DNA from: an uncultured Ruminococcus sp. | GTDB taxonomy: Bacteria > Bacillota > Clostridia > Oscillospirales > Ruminococcaceae | Length of the DNA stretch: 64,000 bases | Assembly: GCA_900543145.1 (NCBI GenBank) | Contig: UQPZ01000002.1 | Coordinates: 225,204 to 289,203 of the forward strand | Direction: 5' to 3' | Shown: positions 1 through 8,447 of the stretch, in pieces | Layout: every line of letters begins with the position of its first letter | How positions within the stretch are numbered: the stretch's first letter is position 1 | Notes under the pieces: model-generated | Told to the model about the DNA's origin: nothing | What the model saw: only the letters and a program-made list of their open reading frames with translations | The model's database searches: none | Made by a program: the position numbers and the translations under genes

Positions 1-1569
1 AAGAATCTGAATAAAAAAGGTGCTTCGCTGGAGCTTTGCCACAGGAACAGTCAGGCAAGCGTTCCGTTTATGCTTTCAAGCAGGGGCTACGGTTTTCTCT
101 GGAACAATCCTGCGGTAGGGTCTGTTGTATTCGGAGCTAACAAGACCGAATGGTATGCGCAGAGCACCAAAAAGCTGGATTACTTTATTACGGCGGGGGA
201 TACTCCTGCGGAAATAGAAGAAAACTATACTGCCGCTGTAGGAAGAGCGCCGAGAATGCCTGAATACGGACTAGGCTACTGGCAGTGCAAGCTTCGCTAC
301 CGCACTCAGGAGGAGCTGCTTTCGGTAGCGAGAGAGCATAAAAGACGGGGACTTCCGATGGACGCTATAGTTATAGATTTTTTCCACTGGACAAGGCAGG
401 GAGATTTTAAGTTTGAGCCGAGGGACTGGCCCGATCCTGAGGGAATGGTAAAGGAACTTAAAGAGCTTGGTATAGAAACGGTAGTTTCCGTATGGCCGAC
501 TATTGACGAAAAAAGCGAGAATTTCGGGGAAATGGCGGAAAACGGCTATCTCGTCAGCGCAGACAGGGGAAGCGGCCTGCATATGACGTGGATGGGAAAT
601 ACGGTTTTCTACGACGCAACAAATCCCGGGGCGCAGAAGTTCGTATGGGAAAAATGCAGGGAGAACTATTATAAATACGGTATACGCTGCTTCTGGCTGG
701 ACGAAGCGGAGCCTGAATACGGACCCTACGATTTTGACAATTACAGATATTATGCCGGCCCTGCTCTGCAGTGCACAAACATATACCCTAAAATGTATGC
801 CAAGGGCTTTTATGACGGTCTTAAGTCCGAAGGCGAAAGTGACGTTATGAGCCTTGTACGCTGTGCATGGGCAGGAAGCCAGAAATACGGAGTTCTTACC
901 TGGTCGGGAGATATACATTCATCGTTCAGGGCAATGAGGGAGCAGCTTCAGGCGGGACTTAATATGGGAATAGCCGGAATACCCTGGTGGACCTCGGATA
1001 TAGGAGGCTTTCTCGGAGGGGATATTTCGGACGAAGGCTTCAGGGAGCTTCTGGTCCGCTGGTTTGAATGGGGAGCGTTCTGTCCTGTATTCCGTATGCA
1101 TGGGGAAAGGTCGCCGTGGCATGAGCGTGAGGAGGAGTACATTGACGGAGTACGCCAGCTTACCTCGGGACAGGATAACGAGGTATGGAGCTTCGGAGAG
1201 GAAAACTATGAGATACTGAAAAAATACCTGTTTATAAGAGAGCGTCTGCGTCCTTATATAAGGGAATGCATGGATCGTGCCAGCGAAAGCGGCGAGCCTG
1301 TAATAAGACCGCTGTTTTTCGATTTCAGCGGTGATCCTAAGGCATGGGAAACTGAGGACGCCTATATGTTCGGCTCGGATATTCTGGTCGCTCCGATAAT
1401 GGAGGAGGGCGCAAGGGAAAGAACGGTCTATCTGCCTGAGGGAGCTGTCTGGACAGACGCTTACACGAAAAAGGTATATGAGGGCGGGCAGACTGTTGTA
1501 TGTCCTGCTCCGATAGATATAATTCCTGTCTTTTACCGCGGCGGAAAGGATCTCGGGATCATGGGATAG
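1..1569 (+). CDS. GH31 family alpha-glycosidase (alpha-xylosidase/alpha-glucosidase type), 5' end outside window
   Basis: The reading frame is open from base 1, so the N-terminal beta-sandwich is cut off by the window edge and about 522 C-terminal residues remain. The nucleophile motif FWLDEAEPE is at about window codons 231-239 (Asp codon 700-702). The acid/base Asp lies in LTWSGDIHSSF (Asp codon 910-912). WWTSDIGGF and FRMHGER are also typical GH31 catalytic-barrel motifs, and a distal beta-domain follows to the stop. The family hydrolyses terminal alpha-linked glucose or xylose. The CAWAGSQ-x-YG stretch is more like YicI-type alpha-xylosidases than maltases, but substrate cannot be settled from sequence. 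No signal peptide can be assessed. The gene is followed by a 363-base gap and is probably not cotranscribed with the polysaccharide genes. Confidence 0.93.
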   Translation, partial: KNLNKKGASLELCHRNSQASVPFMLSSRGYGFLWNNPAVGSVVFGANKTEWYAQSTKKLDYFITAGDTPAEIEENYTAAVGRAPRMPEYGLGYWQCKLRYRTQEELLSVAREHKRRGLPMDAIVIDFFHWTRQGDFKFEPRDWPDPEGMVKELKELGIETVVSVWPTIDEKSENFGEMAENGYLVSADRGSGLHMTWMGNTVFYDATNPGAQKFVWEKCRENYYKYGIRCFWLDEAEPEYGPYDFDNYRYYAGPALQCTNIYPKMYAKGFYDGLKSEGESDVMSLVRCAWAGSQKYGVLTWSGDIHSSFRAMREQLQAGLNMGIAGIPWWTSDIGGFLGGDISDEGFRELLVRWFEWGAFCPVFRMHGERSPWHEREEEYIDGVRQLTSGQDNEVWSFGEENYEILKKYLFIRERLRPYIRECMDRASESGEPVIRPLFFDFSGDPKAWETEDAYMFGSDILVAPIMEEGARERTVYLPEGAVWTDAYTKKVYEGGQTVVCPAPIDIIPVFYRGGKDLGIMG

Positions 1570-1740
1570 CGTTGCTGAGGTTTTGAGTCTGTATAAATAT
1601 TCAATTTATATATGTTAAGAAAGAAATGGAAATTTAAATATTCAGATGTAAAATAAGTCATAAAATAGCTTTAGGCGTTCGGACAAAATTGTGTTTATCG
1701 CTGAAATTTTCGCTAAAATACGAAAATATTCGTATGATTC

Positions 1741-1769
1741 TTGACGAATTTGCGAAAATATGATAAAAT
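1741..1769 (+). promoter_or_regulatory. sigma-A promoter of the polysaccharide locus
   Basis: TTGACG at 1741-1746 and TAAAAT at 1764-1769 are separated by 17 bases, with TG one base upstream of the -10 box (extended -10). It reads towards the sugar transferase at 1933 and would give a leader of about 155 nt. The 363-base gap 1570-1932 contains no supportable gene. It holds this promoter, two CGAAAATAT repeats (1721-1729 and 1753-1761) and the structured leader. Confidence 0.75.
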
Positions 1770-1820
1770 TGTAACGTTGAATAAATGATAGAAAAAATTC
1801 TTATCACAGCATATTCATAA

Positions 1821-1896
1821 TTTTTCCAAGAGCTGCCTGCCGCTGTATTAAGCAGTGTCAGGGAAATTGCGCTATGGCGGTTTTCTCTTGGAAAAA
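1821..1896 (+). promoter_or_regulatory. Structured 5' leader RNA of the polysaccharide operon (three-way junction)
   Basis: A perfect 12-bp helix is formed by TTTTTCCAAGAG (1821-1832) and CTCTTGGAAAAA (1885-1896). Inside it lies a hairpin 1836-1862 with CCTG/CAGG and CGCTG/CAGTG arms and a 7-nt loop, then a weaker arm around CGC-TATG-GCG (1870-1879). The closing helix ends 12 nt before GGAGG at 1909-1913, and a second SD-like GGAG lies at 1921. There is no U-run after the helix, so it is not a simple terminator. I do not recognise a named riboswitch class. Antitermination or processive control, such as the NusG/LoaP-type systems of polysaccharide operons, is one possibility but is inference. 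Confidence 0.5.
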
Positions 1897-1932
1897 GCAA
1901 ATATTTATGGAGGATAGGACGGAGATCACCGT

Positions 1933-2631
1933 ATGAAAACGGCTTACGAAACGGCTGAATTTGAGGTCTGCGAGGATACTGCGAAAGAACTGCCGAAGCT
2001 TGAGGTAAGCAGCTTTAAAGTCAAAAGGCTGTACAGTATATGCAAAAGGGTCCAGGATATAGTGCTTTCACTGCTGGCGATAATAATTCTTATGCCTGTT
2101 TTCCTTATCACCGCAGCCGCCGTATTTATTGACGATCCCAAGGGAAGTCCGATATTTTCTCAGCTAAGGGTAGGCCGCAACGGTAAGGTATTCAGGTTCT
2201 ACAAATTCCGTTCCATGGTCGTTGACGCAGAGGACAGGCTGAAGGATCTTATACAGCACAATGAAATGGACGGACCTGTATTCAAAATAAAGGAGGATCC
2301 CAGGATAACGAGGGTCGGAAGGTTTATACGCAAGACCAGCATAGACGAGCTTCCGCAGCTTTTCAATATATTAAAGGGAGAAATGAGTATAGTAGGGCCG
2401 AGGCCGGCGCTTCCGAGAGAGGTCGCAGAATACAGCGAATACGAAAAACAGCGGCTTTACGTTACTCCCGGTCTGACCTGTTACTGGCAGATACAGCCGG
2501 AAAGGAACAGGATATCCTTTGACGAATGGATGGAGCTGGATATAAAGTACATAAATGAGAGAAGCTTTTTTGTAGACTGGAAGATAATTTTCAAAACCGT
2601 GTCGGCAGTGCTGAAGGGGCAGGGGGTATAA
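1933..2631 (+). CDS. Undecaprenyl-phosphate sugar phosphotransferase (initiating sugar transferase)
   Basis: This is a bacterial sugar transferase (WbaP/EpsL type, 232 residues). It moves a sugar-1-phosphate from a UDP-sugar onto undecaprenyl phosphate at the inner face of the membrane to begin repeat-unit synthesis. One hydrophobic segment is at about residues 43-65, followed by the cytosolic catalytic domain with KFRSM (91-95), the DP pair near 122, DELPQLFNILKGEMS (138-152) and GPRP (155-158). It lacks the multi-span N-terminal half of long WbaP proteins, so it is the short monotopic form. ATG 1933 follows GGAG at 1921-1924. It is the first gene after the promoter and leader. Its base composition resembles the flanking chromosome more than the genes downstream of about 2850. 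Confidence 0.93.
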   Translation: MKTAYETAEFEVCEDTAKELPKLEVSSFKVKRLYSICKRVQDIVLSLLAIIILMPVFLITAAAVFIDDPKGSPIFSQLRVGRNGKVFRFYKFRSMVVDAEDRLKDLIQHNEMDGPVFKIKEDPRITRVGRFIRKTSIDELPQLFNILKGEMSIVGPRPALPREVAEYSEYEKQRLYVTPGLTCYWQIQPERNRISFDEWMELDIKYINERSFFVDWKIIFKTVSAVLKGQGV

Positions 2632-2667
2632 TACGGATATTCGCAGGAAAGCAAAGGGAGATCTTAA

Positions 2668-2802
2668 ATGTCTGCCTTTACATCTGAGATGAGTATACAG
2701 AAGCAGAAGATAGAAAACAGTGTGGGGAACAGAGAATATCTGCTCTCCATGAAAGTGTGTCAAGAGCGCGGAAATATATGGAAGAGGAGATTTCCACAGT
2801 AA
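2668..2802 (+). CDS. Possible 44-residue small ORF or gene remnant
   Basis: ATG 2668 sits 7 nt after AAAGGGAG (2653-2660) and opens 44 codons ending in TAA at 2802. The product has no recognisable domain. A second frame from GTG 2757 is open into the GT4 fragment and begins RARKYMEEEISTVNIVDKDE. The two frames together may be the frameshifted remains of one gene end between the sugar transferase and the broken GT4. Only the ribosome binding site supports real translation. Confidence 0.25.
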   Translation: MSAFTSEMSIQKQKIENSVGNREYLLSMKVCQERGNIWKRRFPQ

Positions 2803-2852
2803 ATATAGTAGATAAAGACGAGCAGCACGGATCAAAGGGAGGAATATTATTT

Positions 2853-3239
2853 ATGGCCGGAAAATTAAAAATTGCGATGCTCGGTCATAAAAGAATCCCT
2901 AGCCGAGAAGGCGGGATCGAAATTGTAGCAGAGGAATTATCCGCCCGATTGGTTCAGTTGGGTCATGAAGTAACTTGTTATAATCGAAGAGGTCATCACG
3001 TCAGCGGTGCAGAGTTTGACGGCGAGCAGCTATCCGAGTATAAGGGAATCAAGATCAGGACCGTTCCGACGATAGAGAGAAAAGGTCTGGCGGCGATGAC
3101 ATCAAGTTTCTTTGCGGCAGTCAAGGCGGCATTCGGACATTACGATATCGTCCATATCCACGCCGAGGGTCCGGCGGCTATGTGCTGGATCCCGAAGCTG
3201 TGTGGAAAGAGAGTTGTGGTTACGATACATGGTGCCTGA
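2853..3239 (+). pseudogene. Truncated GT4 glycosyltransferase, N-terminal third only
   Basis: ATG 2853 lies 10 nt after AAAGGGAGG (2834-2842). The 128 residues match the start of GT4 EPS glycosyltransferases: a first beta strand IAMLGHKRIPSREGG, then EIVAEEL, then a conserved run through HIHAEGPAAM to VVVTIHG. In intact relatives the HG is followed by a D-W motif and about 250 more residues, including the whole C-terminal Rossmann domain and donor site. Here the frame reads HGA and stops at TGA, so a catalytic product is not expected. The break coincides with the start of the heptose genes and looks like a recombination or deletion scar. Confidence 0.75.
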
Positions 3240-3363
3240 GTGATAATAGGGACACTTTTTTTGAGAACCAATTAGAGCAGGATGGACTGTTGAAACGAGA
3301 ATATGAGGGACTGTGGATATAAACACAGTTTTGAAATGATAAAAAGGGAGAGAAGAGTGACTT

Positions 3364-4359
3364 ATGATTATTACAAAAACACCTTTCCGTATGTCATTTT
3401 TCGGCGGCGGAACGGACATGGAAAGCTATTTCAGAGAGAACGGCGGTGCTGTGCTTTCAACTACTTTTGATAAATACTGCTATGTGAATGTGAGGCATCT
3501 CCCACGGTTCTTTGATTGGTCTACAGAATTATCCTATTCGCAGACGGAGCGCGTATCGAGTGTAGATGATATTCAGCACCCGGCCATCCGCAATGCCATG
3601 AAGCTGCTTGATATGCATGAAATCAGGCTGATGTATGAAGCCGATCTTCCTGCGCGGTCTGGACTTGGGACGAGCAGTTCTTTTGCTGTCGGCATGCTGA
3701 ACGCTTTCTATGCACTGAAGGGAAAATACGCCGATAAGAAGAAATTGGCTGATGAGGCTATCTATCTTGAGCGTGTTCTCTGTAACGAGGCGGGTGGCTG
3801 GCAGGATCAGATTGCTGCATCTTTCGGTGGCTTCAACCGTATCAACTTCAACGCTGACGGTTATGAAGTACTCCCTGTGATTATCAGCTCGGAGAGAAAG
3901 AAACAGCTGAACGAGAATCTGCTGATGTTCTTTACCGGATTTACACGTTTTTCATCTGAAGTACAGAAGACGAATAAGGTTGTTGATAAGAAGGCACAAC
4001 TGAAGGAAATGCTTGCCCTTGTAGATGATGCGGAAAGAGTATTGATAGATAAAACGAAAAGCCTTGATGATTTTGGCTATTTGCTTGACCACACATGGAA
4101 GTTGAAGCGCCAGACTGGGTCTTCCATTTCGACAAATAGTATTGATGCTTTGTACCAGAAGGGAATTGAGGCCGGAGCTCTTGGCGGAAAGCTACTGGGA
4201 GCCGGTGGCGGCGGATTCCTTGTTTTTTATGTTCAGCCGGAGAAGCAGGATGCAGTGAGATGGGCAATGAAAGACCTGCTCTATATTCCGTTCCGGTTTG
4301 AAGATGGAGGGACACGGGTTATTCATTATACGTATGAGAGCTATGAATCAAGGACTTAA
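3364..4359 (+). CDS. hddA: D-glycero-alpha-D-manno-heptose 7-phosphate kinase (GHMP family)
   Basis: This 331-residue GHMP-family kinase phosphorylates D-glycero-D-manno-heptose 7-phosphate at C1 to the alpha-1,7-bisphosphate, the second step towards GDP-heptose. TPFRMSFFGGGTDM at residues 6-19 is the typical HddA start. The ATP-binding loop ARSGLGTSSSFAVG is at 97-110, and the C-terminal glycine-rich LGAGGGGFLVF is near 278. ATG 3364 follows AAAAAGGGAGAGAAGAG. The assignment is strengthened by gmhA at 6575, the hddC-gmhB fusion at 21301 and the GDP-sugar dehydratase next door. Length and motifs are normal. It is the first intact gene after the GT4 scar. Confidence 0.9.
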   Translation: MIITKTPFRMSFFGGGTDMESYFRENGGAVLSTTFDKYCYVNVRHLPRFFDWSTELSYSQTERVSSVDDIQHPAIRNAMKLLDMHEIRLMYEADLPARSGLGTSSSFAVGMLNAFYALKGKYADKKKLADEAIYLERVLCNEAGGWQDQIAASFGGFNRINFNADGYEVLPVIISSERKKQLNENLLMFFTGFTRFSSEVQKTNKVVDKKAQLKEMLALVDDAERVLIDKTKSLDDFGYLLDHTWKLKRQTGSSISTNSIDALYQKGIEAGALGGKLLGAGGGGFLVFYVQPEKQDAVRWAMKDLLYIPFRFEDGGTRVIHYTYESYESRT

Positions 4360-4427
4360 AAGACAGACTTACAAGATAGAAAACATAAACAGATTGGGAT
4401 AGGAAGGTAACTGCGGAGGATAAGAGT

Positions 4428-5396
4428 ATGAAAGTAATGGTAACAGGCGCCGGTGGCATGGTTGGTTCTCACATGGTCGAACTGCTTTATGGCCAGGGGC
4501 ATGAAGTTCTTGGAACTTATTATAAGCCAACAACAGATATAAAGGAACTGAATCCTAGCATTCCCATGAAGGAATGTGATGTTCGGTATTATCAGTCTGT
4601 TCTTCGTATTATTTCGGAATTTATGCCGGAACAGATATATCATCTCGCGGCACAGAGCTATCCAACTGTTTCCTGGGATTATCCTCAGGCAACAATGGAT
4701 ACAAATGTCAATGGTACGATCAATGTGTATGAGGCTATTAAAGCTGTTCGCAAAGAACATCCGAACTATGATCCGATAATCGTGGTGGCATGCTCCAGTG
4801 CAGAGTATGGACAGACGTTGAATGAGTTGGATGACCCATATGTGAAAGAAACAGCAGAATTGAAACCGCTTCATCCGTATGGTGTGAGTAAGGTGGGACA
4901 GGATCTGCTGTCTTTTCAGTACTTTATGAATGACCACATCCGTTGCATCCGCGTCCGTATTTTTAATTCTACCGGAACGAGAAAGGTAAATGATGTGACC
5001 TCTGATTTCACACACAGGGCGGTAATTGCTGAAAGAACGGGTGTGTATGAATTAAGATGTGGAAACCTTGATACGCAGCGTGCCATCATGGATCAGCGCG
5101 ATCTTGTGAATGGGTTGATGCTGCTTGCCAATAAGGGAACTCCTGGTGAAGTCTACAATCTCTCATCTGAGCACTGCTATTACATGAGGGATATTGTGAA
5201 GATGATAGAGCAGCAGATAGGGCATGAGCTGGAAATCAAAGTTGATCCGAAACTTCTCCGCCCCACAGATGAGAGAATCATCATAGGCAATGTTGATAAG
5301 CTGAAACGAGACACTGGTTGGAAACAGAAAATTCCGATGGAACAGACCATAAAGGATATGCTGGACTACTGGAGACACCTGGAAGGCAGGAATTAA
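4428..5396 (+). CDS. GDP-sugar 4,6-dehydratase, probably acting on GDP-D-glycero-D-manno-heptose
   Basis: This is an extended SDR protein of the GDP-mannose 4,6-dehydratase type, 322 residues. The NAD(P) loop GAGGMVGSH is at 7-15. HLAAQSYPTVSW at 72-83 is the GMD-type substrate loop. The SSAE motif is at 123-126 and the catalytic Tyr-x3-Lys (YGVSK) at 151-155. GMD enzymes make the 4-keto-6-deoxy sugar. Because every other heptose-activation gene is in this locus and no mannose-1-phosphate guanylyltransferase is, GDP-heptose is the more likely substrate (a DmhA-like role). That is inference. No obvious partner reductase is in the window, so the 4-keto product may be reduced elsewhere. Confidence 0.85.
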   Translation: MKVMVTGAGGMVGSHMVELLYGQGHEVLGTYYKPTTDIKELNPSIPMKECDVRYYQSVLRIISEFMPEQIYHLAAQSYPTVSWDYPQATMDTNVNGTINVYEAIKAVRKEHPNYDPIIVVACSSAEYGQTLNELDDPYVKETAELKPLHPYGVSKVGQDLLSFQYFMNDHIRCIRVRIFNSTGTRKVNDVTSDFTHRAVIAERTGVYELRCGNLDTQRAIMDQRDLVNGLMLLANKGTPGEVYNLSSEHCYYMRDIVKMIEQQIGHELEIKVDPKLLRPTDERIIIGNVDKLKRDTGWKQKIPMEQTIKDMLDYWRHLEGRN

Positions 5397-5400
5397 TAAT

Positions 5401-6504
5401 ATGAAGGTTGCGTTAGTACAAGATTGGTTGGTGAAATTTGGCGGAGCTGAATGGACACTTCAAAATTGGCATAAAATTTTCCCAGATGCGCCGTTATATA
5501 CGTTGGTATATGACGAGAAAGTTATGGGAGAACAATTTAAAGACTTCGATGTCAGGACAACGTATATTCAAAAAATCCCCGGGGCAGTTAAGAATTATCA
5601 AGTACTACTTTCATTTATGCCAAGAGCGTGGGAAAGCCTGGATTTAACCGAGTATGATCTTGTATTAAGCTCCTGCTCAAGCCTCTGTAAAGGTATTATA
5701 ACGAGACCTGACGCCGTACATGTTTGCTACTGCCATACGCCGCCGCGTTATCTGTGGGATTTGTATTACGACTACAAGAAATCGGCGAATCCCATAAAAA
5801 AGTTTTTTATGCCGTCTCAAATACATAAATTAAGAATGTGGGACAGACTGGCGGCGGACAGGGTTGATTACTTCATTGCAAATTCCAAATTCACCCAAAA
5901 GAGAATTAAAAAATTCTATGGTAGAGATTCGGAAGTCATCTATTCTGTCGGCGGTAACTTTGTTTCGGATCAGTTGTATGCACAGACGACAAAAGAGGAT
6001 TTTTATCTGATTTCCGGTAGACTGGAAAGCTATAAAAAGGTCGACCTGGCCATCGAAGCCTGCAATAAACTCGGAAAAAAACTTGTTGTCATTGGCAAGG
6101 GTAAAGAGATGGACAGGATGAAAGGAATTGCAGGTCCGACCATAGAGTTTAAGGGTTTCGTCACCAACGATGAAATGGTGGAGTATTACGCAAAGGCGAA
6201 AGCACTCTTGTTCCCGGGGGTTGAAGATTTTGGGTTTGTTCCGGTTGAAGCGCAGTCTGGCGGAACACCTGTAATTGGATATGGACGAGGTGGAATCCTG
6301 GAAACAGTAGTGGAAGGCAGGACGGGCGTTTTCTTCAAAGAACAAACGCTGGAATGCCTCTGTGACGCAATTCAAAGATTTGAAACGATGACCTTTGATG
6401 CGGATGTAATCAGGGAGCACGCTTTGAGCTTTGATGCTGCTCATTTTAGAGAGCAGATCGAAAGATTTTGCACCGAGAAATATGCCGAACGGCAGATGTT
6501 ATGA
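5401..6504 (+). CDS. GT4 glycosyltransferase (WbaZ-like)
   Basis: A complete 367-residue GT-B fold retaining glycosyltransferase. The N-terminal acceptor domain starts KVALVQDWLVKFGGAEW, typical of WbaZ-like mannosyl- or heptosyltransferases. CYCHTPPRYLWD is at about 109-120. The donor domain has the E-x7-E region in PGVEDFGFVPVEAQSGGTPV at about 274-293. ATG 5401 lies five bases after the preceding stop, so translational coupling is likely. It probably adds a GDP-activated sugar, a good match for the GDP-heptose made by its neighbours, but donor identity is inferred from context only. Confidence 0.9.
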   Translation: MKVALVQDWLVKFGGAEWTLQNWHKIFPDAPLYTLVYDEKVMGEQFKDFDVRTTYIQKIPGAVKNYQVLLSFMPRAWESLDLTEYDLVLSSCSSLCKGIITRPDAVHVCYCHTPPRYLWDLYYDYKKSANPIKKFFMPSQIHKLRMWDRLAADRVDYFIANSKFTQKRIKKFYGRDSEVIYSVGGNFVSDQLYAQTTKEDFYLISGRLESYKKVDLAIEACNKLGKKLVVIGKGKEMDRMKGIAGPTIEFKGFVTNDEMVEYYAKAKALLFPGVEDFGFVPVEAQSGGTPVIGYGRGGILETVVEGRTGVFFKEQTLECLCDAIQRFETMTFDADVIREHALSFDAAHFREQIERFCTEKYAERQML

Positions 6505-6574
6505 TTGACTGGCGTTTCACGAACGCACGGTAAATTTATAAGGAAGAGTAACTGTAGGAAGGGAATAGAGTAAT

Positions 6575-7231
6575 ATGAGGACACTGGAAGACAAGCTCGT
6601 CAAGCACATCGATCTTTTGATGGAGCGTTATCCGAAACTGGAAGCTGTTCGTCAGGAGATTATAGATGCTTATCTTCTGATGGAAGAGAGTTATAGAAAT
6701 GGAGGGAAGCTCTTGATTGCTGGAAACGGTGGATCAGCTGCAGACTCTGAACATATTGCAGGTGAACTGATGAAGCGGTTCAAGATTCTCCGTCCTGTGA
6801 GTAAAGAATATGCGGAGAAGCTGAAAGAAGTTGATCCAGAGCGTGGAGCAGAACTTGCAAGGAATCTGGAATGCTCGCTGATGGCTATACCGCTTGTGGC
6901 GCATGAAGCGTTGACAACAGCATACATAAATGATGTGGACGGCCTTGGAGTGTTTGCGCAGCAGCTTTTCGGTTATGGTCGTAAGGGCGATGTGTTCCTT
7001 GGCATATCCACATCTGGAAATAGTAAGAATATCATGAATGCAACGGTAGTGGCCCGAGCTTCCGGAATTAAGGTCGTAGGATTAACCGGAGCAAAAGGCG
7101 GGGCGCTTGCAAAAGTCGCGGATGTAGCGGTCAAGGCTCCGGAAACTGAAACGTATATGATTCAGGAATTGCACCTGCCAATTTATCATTGCTGGTGTCT
7201 TATGCTGGAAGATTATTTTTTTGGAAACTAA
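6575..7231 (+). CDS. gmhA: Sedoheptulose 7-phosphate isomerase
   Basis: GmhA (218 residues) converts D-sedoheptulose 7-phosphate to D-glycero-D-manno-heptose 7-phosphate, the committed step of heptose synthesis. A helical N-terminus is followed by the SIS domain with AGNGGSAADSEHIAGEL (49-65) and the second phosphate loop GISTSGNSKN at about 143-152. HEALTTAYINDVDG near 110 and ELHLPIYHCWC near the C-terminus carry the Glu and His residues typical of the active site. The start follows GAAGGGAATAGAGTAAT. It is slightly longer than enteric GmhA because of an insert around KEYAEKLKEVDPERG. It works with hddA and the hddC-gmhB fusion. Confidence 0.93.
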   Translation: MRTLEDKLVKHIDLLMERYPKLEAVRQEIIDAYLLMEESYRNGGKLLIAGNGGSAADSEHIAGELMKRFKILRPVSKEYAEKLKEVDPERGAELARNLECSLMAIPLVAHEALTTAYINDVDGLGVFAQQLFGYGRKGDVFLGISTSGNSKNIMNATVVARASGIKVVGLTGAKGGALAKVADVAVKAPETETYMIQELHLPIYHCWCLMLEDYFFGN

Positions 7232-7331
7232 AAAACATGAGATTCTCTAATAAAAGGGCGGAAAGACATAATACAAATAGTTGCTGTTTAGAATTCCGCC
7301 AAAACTATAAGATGTCTTGGGGTATATGATT

Positions 7332-8447
7332 ATGAATGAAAATGTAAAAATATTGGCAATGTACTTGCCCCAATACCACGAAGTTGCGGAAAATTCACAG
7401 TTCTGGGGCAAGGGATTTACGGACTGGGTATCAGTAAAAAAAGCAGAGCCGTTGTTTAACGGGCATAATCAGCCACGGGTGCCGCAGGATGATAATTATT
7501 ATGATTTATCACAAAAGGAGAATATAGCTTGGCAGATAGAAACGGCTAAAAAGTGTGGCGTATATGGCTTCGGAATATATCATTATTGGTTTTCAAATGA
7601 AAAGCAGCTGCTGACCAAGCCTGCGGAGCTTATATTAAACAATCCGGATCTTGACATCCCGTTCTTCTTTGCATGGGACAATGCAAGTTGGCGCAGGACT
7701 TGGAGTAAATTCAGAGGAAATGCGTGGGCTCCCATGGAGGATGCCAAACAGAAGAAATCCGGGAAGCCGTCCATCCTGATCGAATACAAACTTGGTACAG
7801 AAGAGGACTGGAAAAATCACTTTGATTTTCTGCTGGCGTATTTCAAGGATGATCGGTATATAAAAGTGAACGGAAAACCACTTTTTGAAATTTTTAATTA
7901 TTCTGAAGACATTTATAAGATGCATCATTATTGGGACAAGTTGGCGAAGGAGAGCGGATTTAAGGGAATCGAGATTGTCTATAAAAAGAGTGCTCTTTAT
8001 ACGTTGCCAAGTGAATGCACAAATTTTTGTTATGAACCTCAAAATTCTGGATGGGGTTCGGGATGGAAACTGTGGTTATTTAAAGCACTGAGCATTTTTG
8101 GTTTGGTAGGCAAAACTGGACCTCTGAAGTATTCTTATGATGCGGTATGGAAGAAGTTACTTGATTCTGCGAGGATTCGGTCAAAGAGTAATGAATGGCA
8201 TGGAGCATTTGTTACATACGATGATACTCCGCGCAGGGGAAAGCAGGGACGAGTAATCTTGGGCGCTTCTCCCGACAAATTTAAGAAATATTTGTCCCAG
8301 CTTATCAGTATCTGTTCAGAGCAGAAGAAAGAGTACATTCTCCTGACTGCGTGGAATGAATGGGGAGAAGGAGCCATGTTGGAGCCTACACAAGATGAGG
8401 AAGATGCTTACCTCAAAGCGATTGAAGGAGCCTTGGAAAGTCAATGA
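7332..8447 (+). CDS. WbsX-like glycosyltransferase / GH99-like domain protein
   Basis: About 371 residues of the glycosyltransferase WbsX family, a GH99-like TIM-barrel family common in O-antigen and capsule loci. The N-terminus LAMYLPQYHEVAENSQFWGKG and the C-terminal LLTAWNEWGEGAMLEP are family hallmarks. NGKPLFEIF in the middle also fits. Whether these proteins transfer or hydrolyse sugars is not well established. In-frame upstream codons TTG 7317 and ATG 7326 are possible starts, but ATG 7332 is placed best relative to GGGG at 7319-7322. The stop overlaps the next start by four bases (ATGA), which implies coupling. Confidence 0.85.
   Translation: MNENVKILAMYLPQYHEVAENSQFWGKGFTDWVSVKKAEPLFNGHNQPRVPQDDNYYDLSQKENIAWQIETAKKCGVYGFGIYHYWFSNEKQLLTKPAELILNNPDLDIPFFFAWDNASWRRTWSKFRGNAWAPMEDAKQKKSGKPSILIEYKLGTEEDWKNHFDFLLAYFKDDRYIKVNGKPLFEIFNYSEDIYKMHHYWDKLAKESGFKGIEIVYKKSALYTLPSECTNFCYEPQNSGWGSGWKLWLFKALSIFGLVGKTGPLKYSYDAVWKKLLDSARIRSKSNEWHGAFVTYDDTPRRGKQGRVILGASPDKFKKYLSQLISICSEQKKEYILLTAWNEWGEGAMLEPTQDEEDAYLKAIEGALESQ

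Noticed and set aside
271..918. 215-codon minus-strand ORF opposite the GH31 gene
   Set aside because: It lies wholly antisense to a gene with clear catalytic motifs, is Cys/Phe-rich without domain patterns and has no ribosome binding site.
1658..1900. 80-codon minus-strand ORF upstream of the sugar transferase
   Set aside because: It runs through the promoter and the structured leader and has no coding signal.
1777..1932. Cyclic-di-GMP or other known riboswitch in the EPS leader
   Set aside because: The conserved cores I know (for example the GCAAA and tetraloop-receptor parts of GEMM) are absent.
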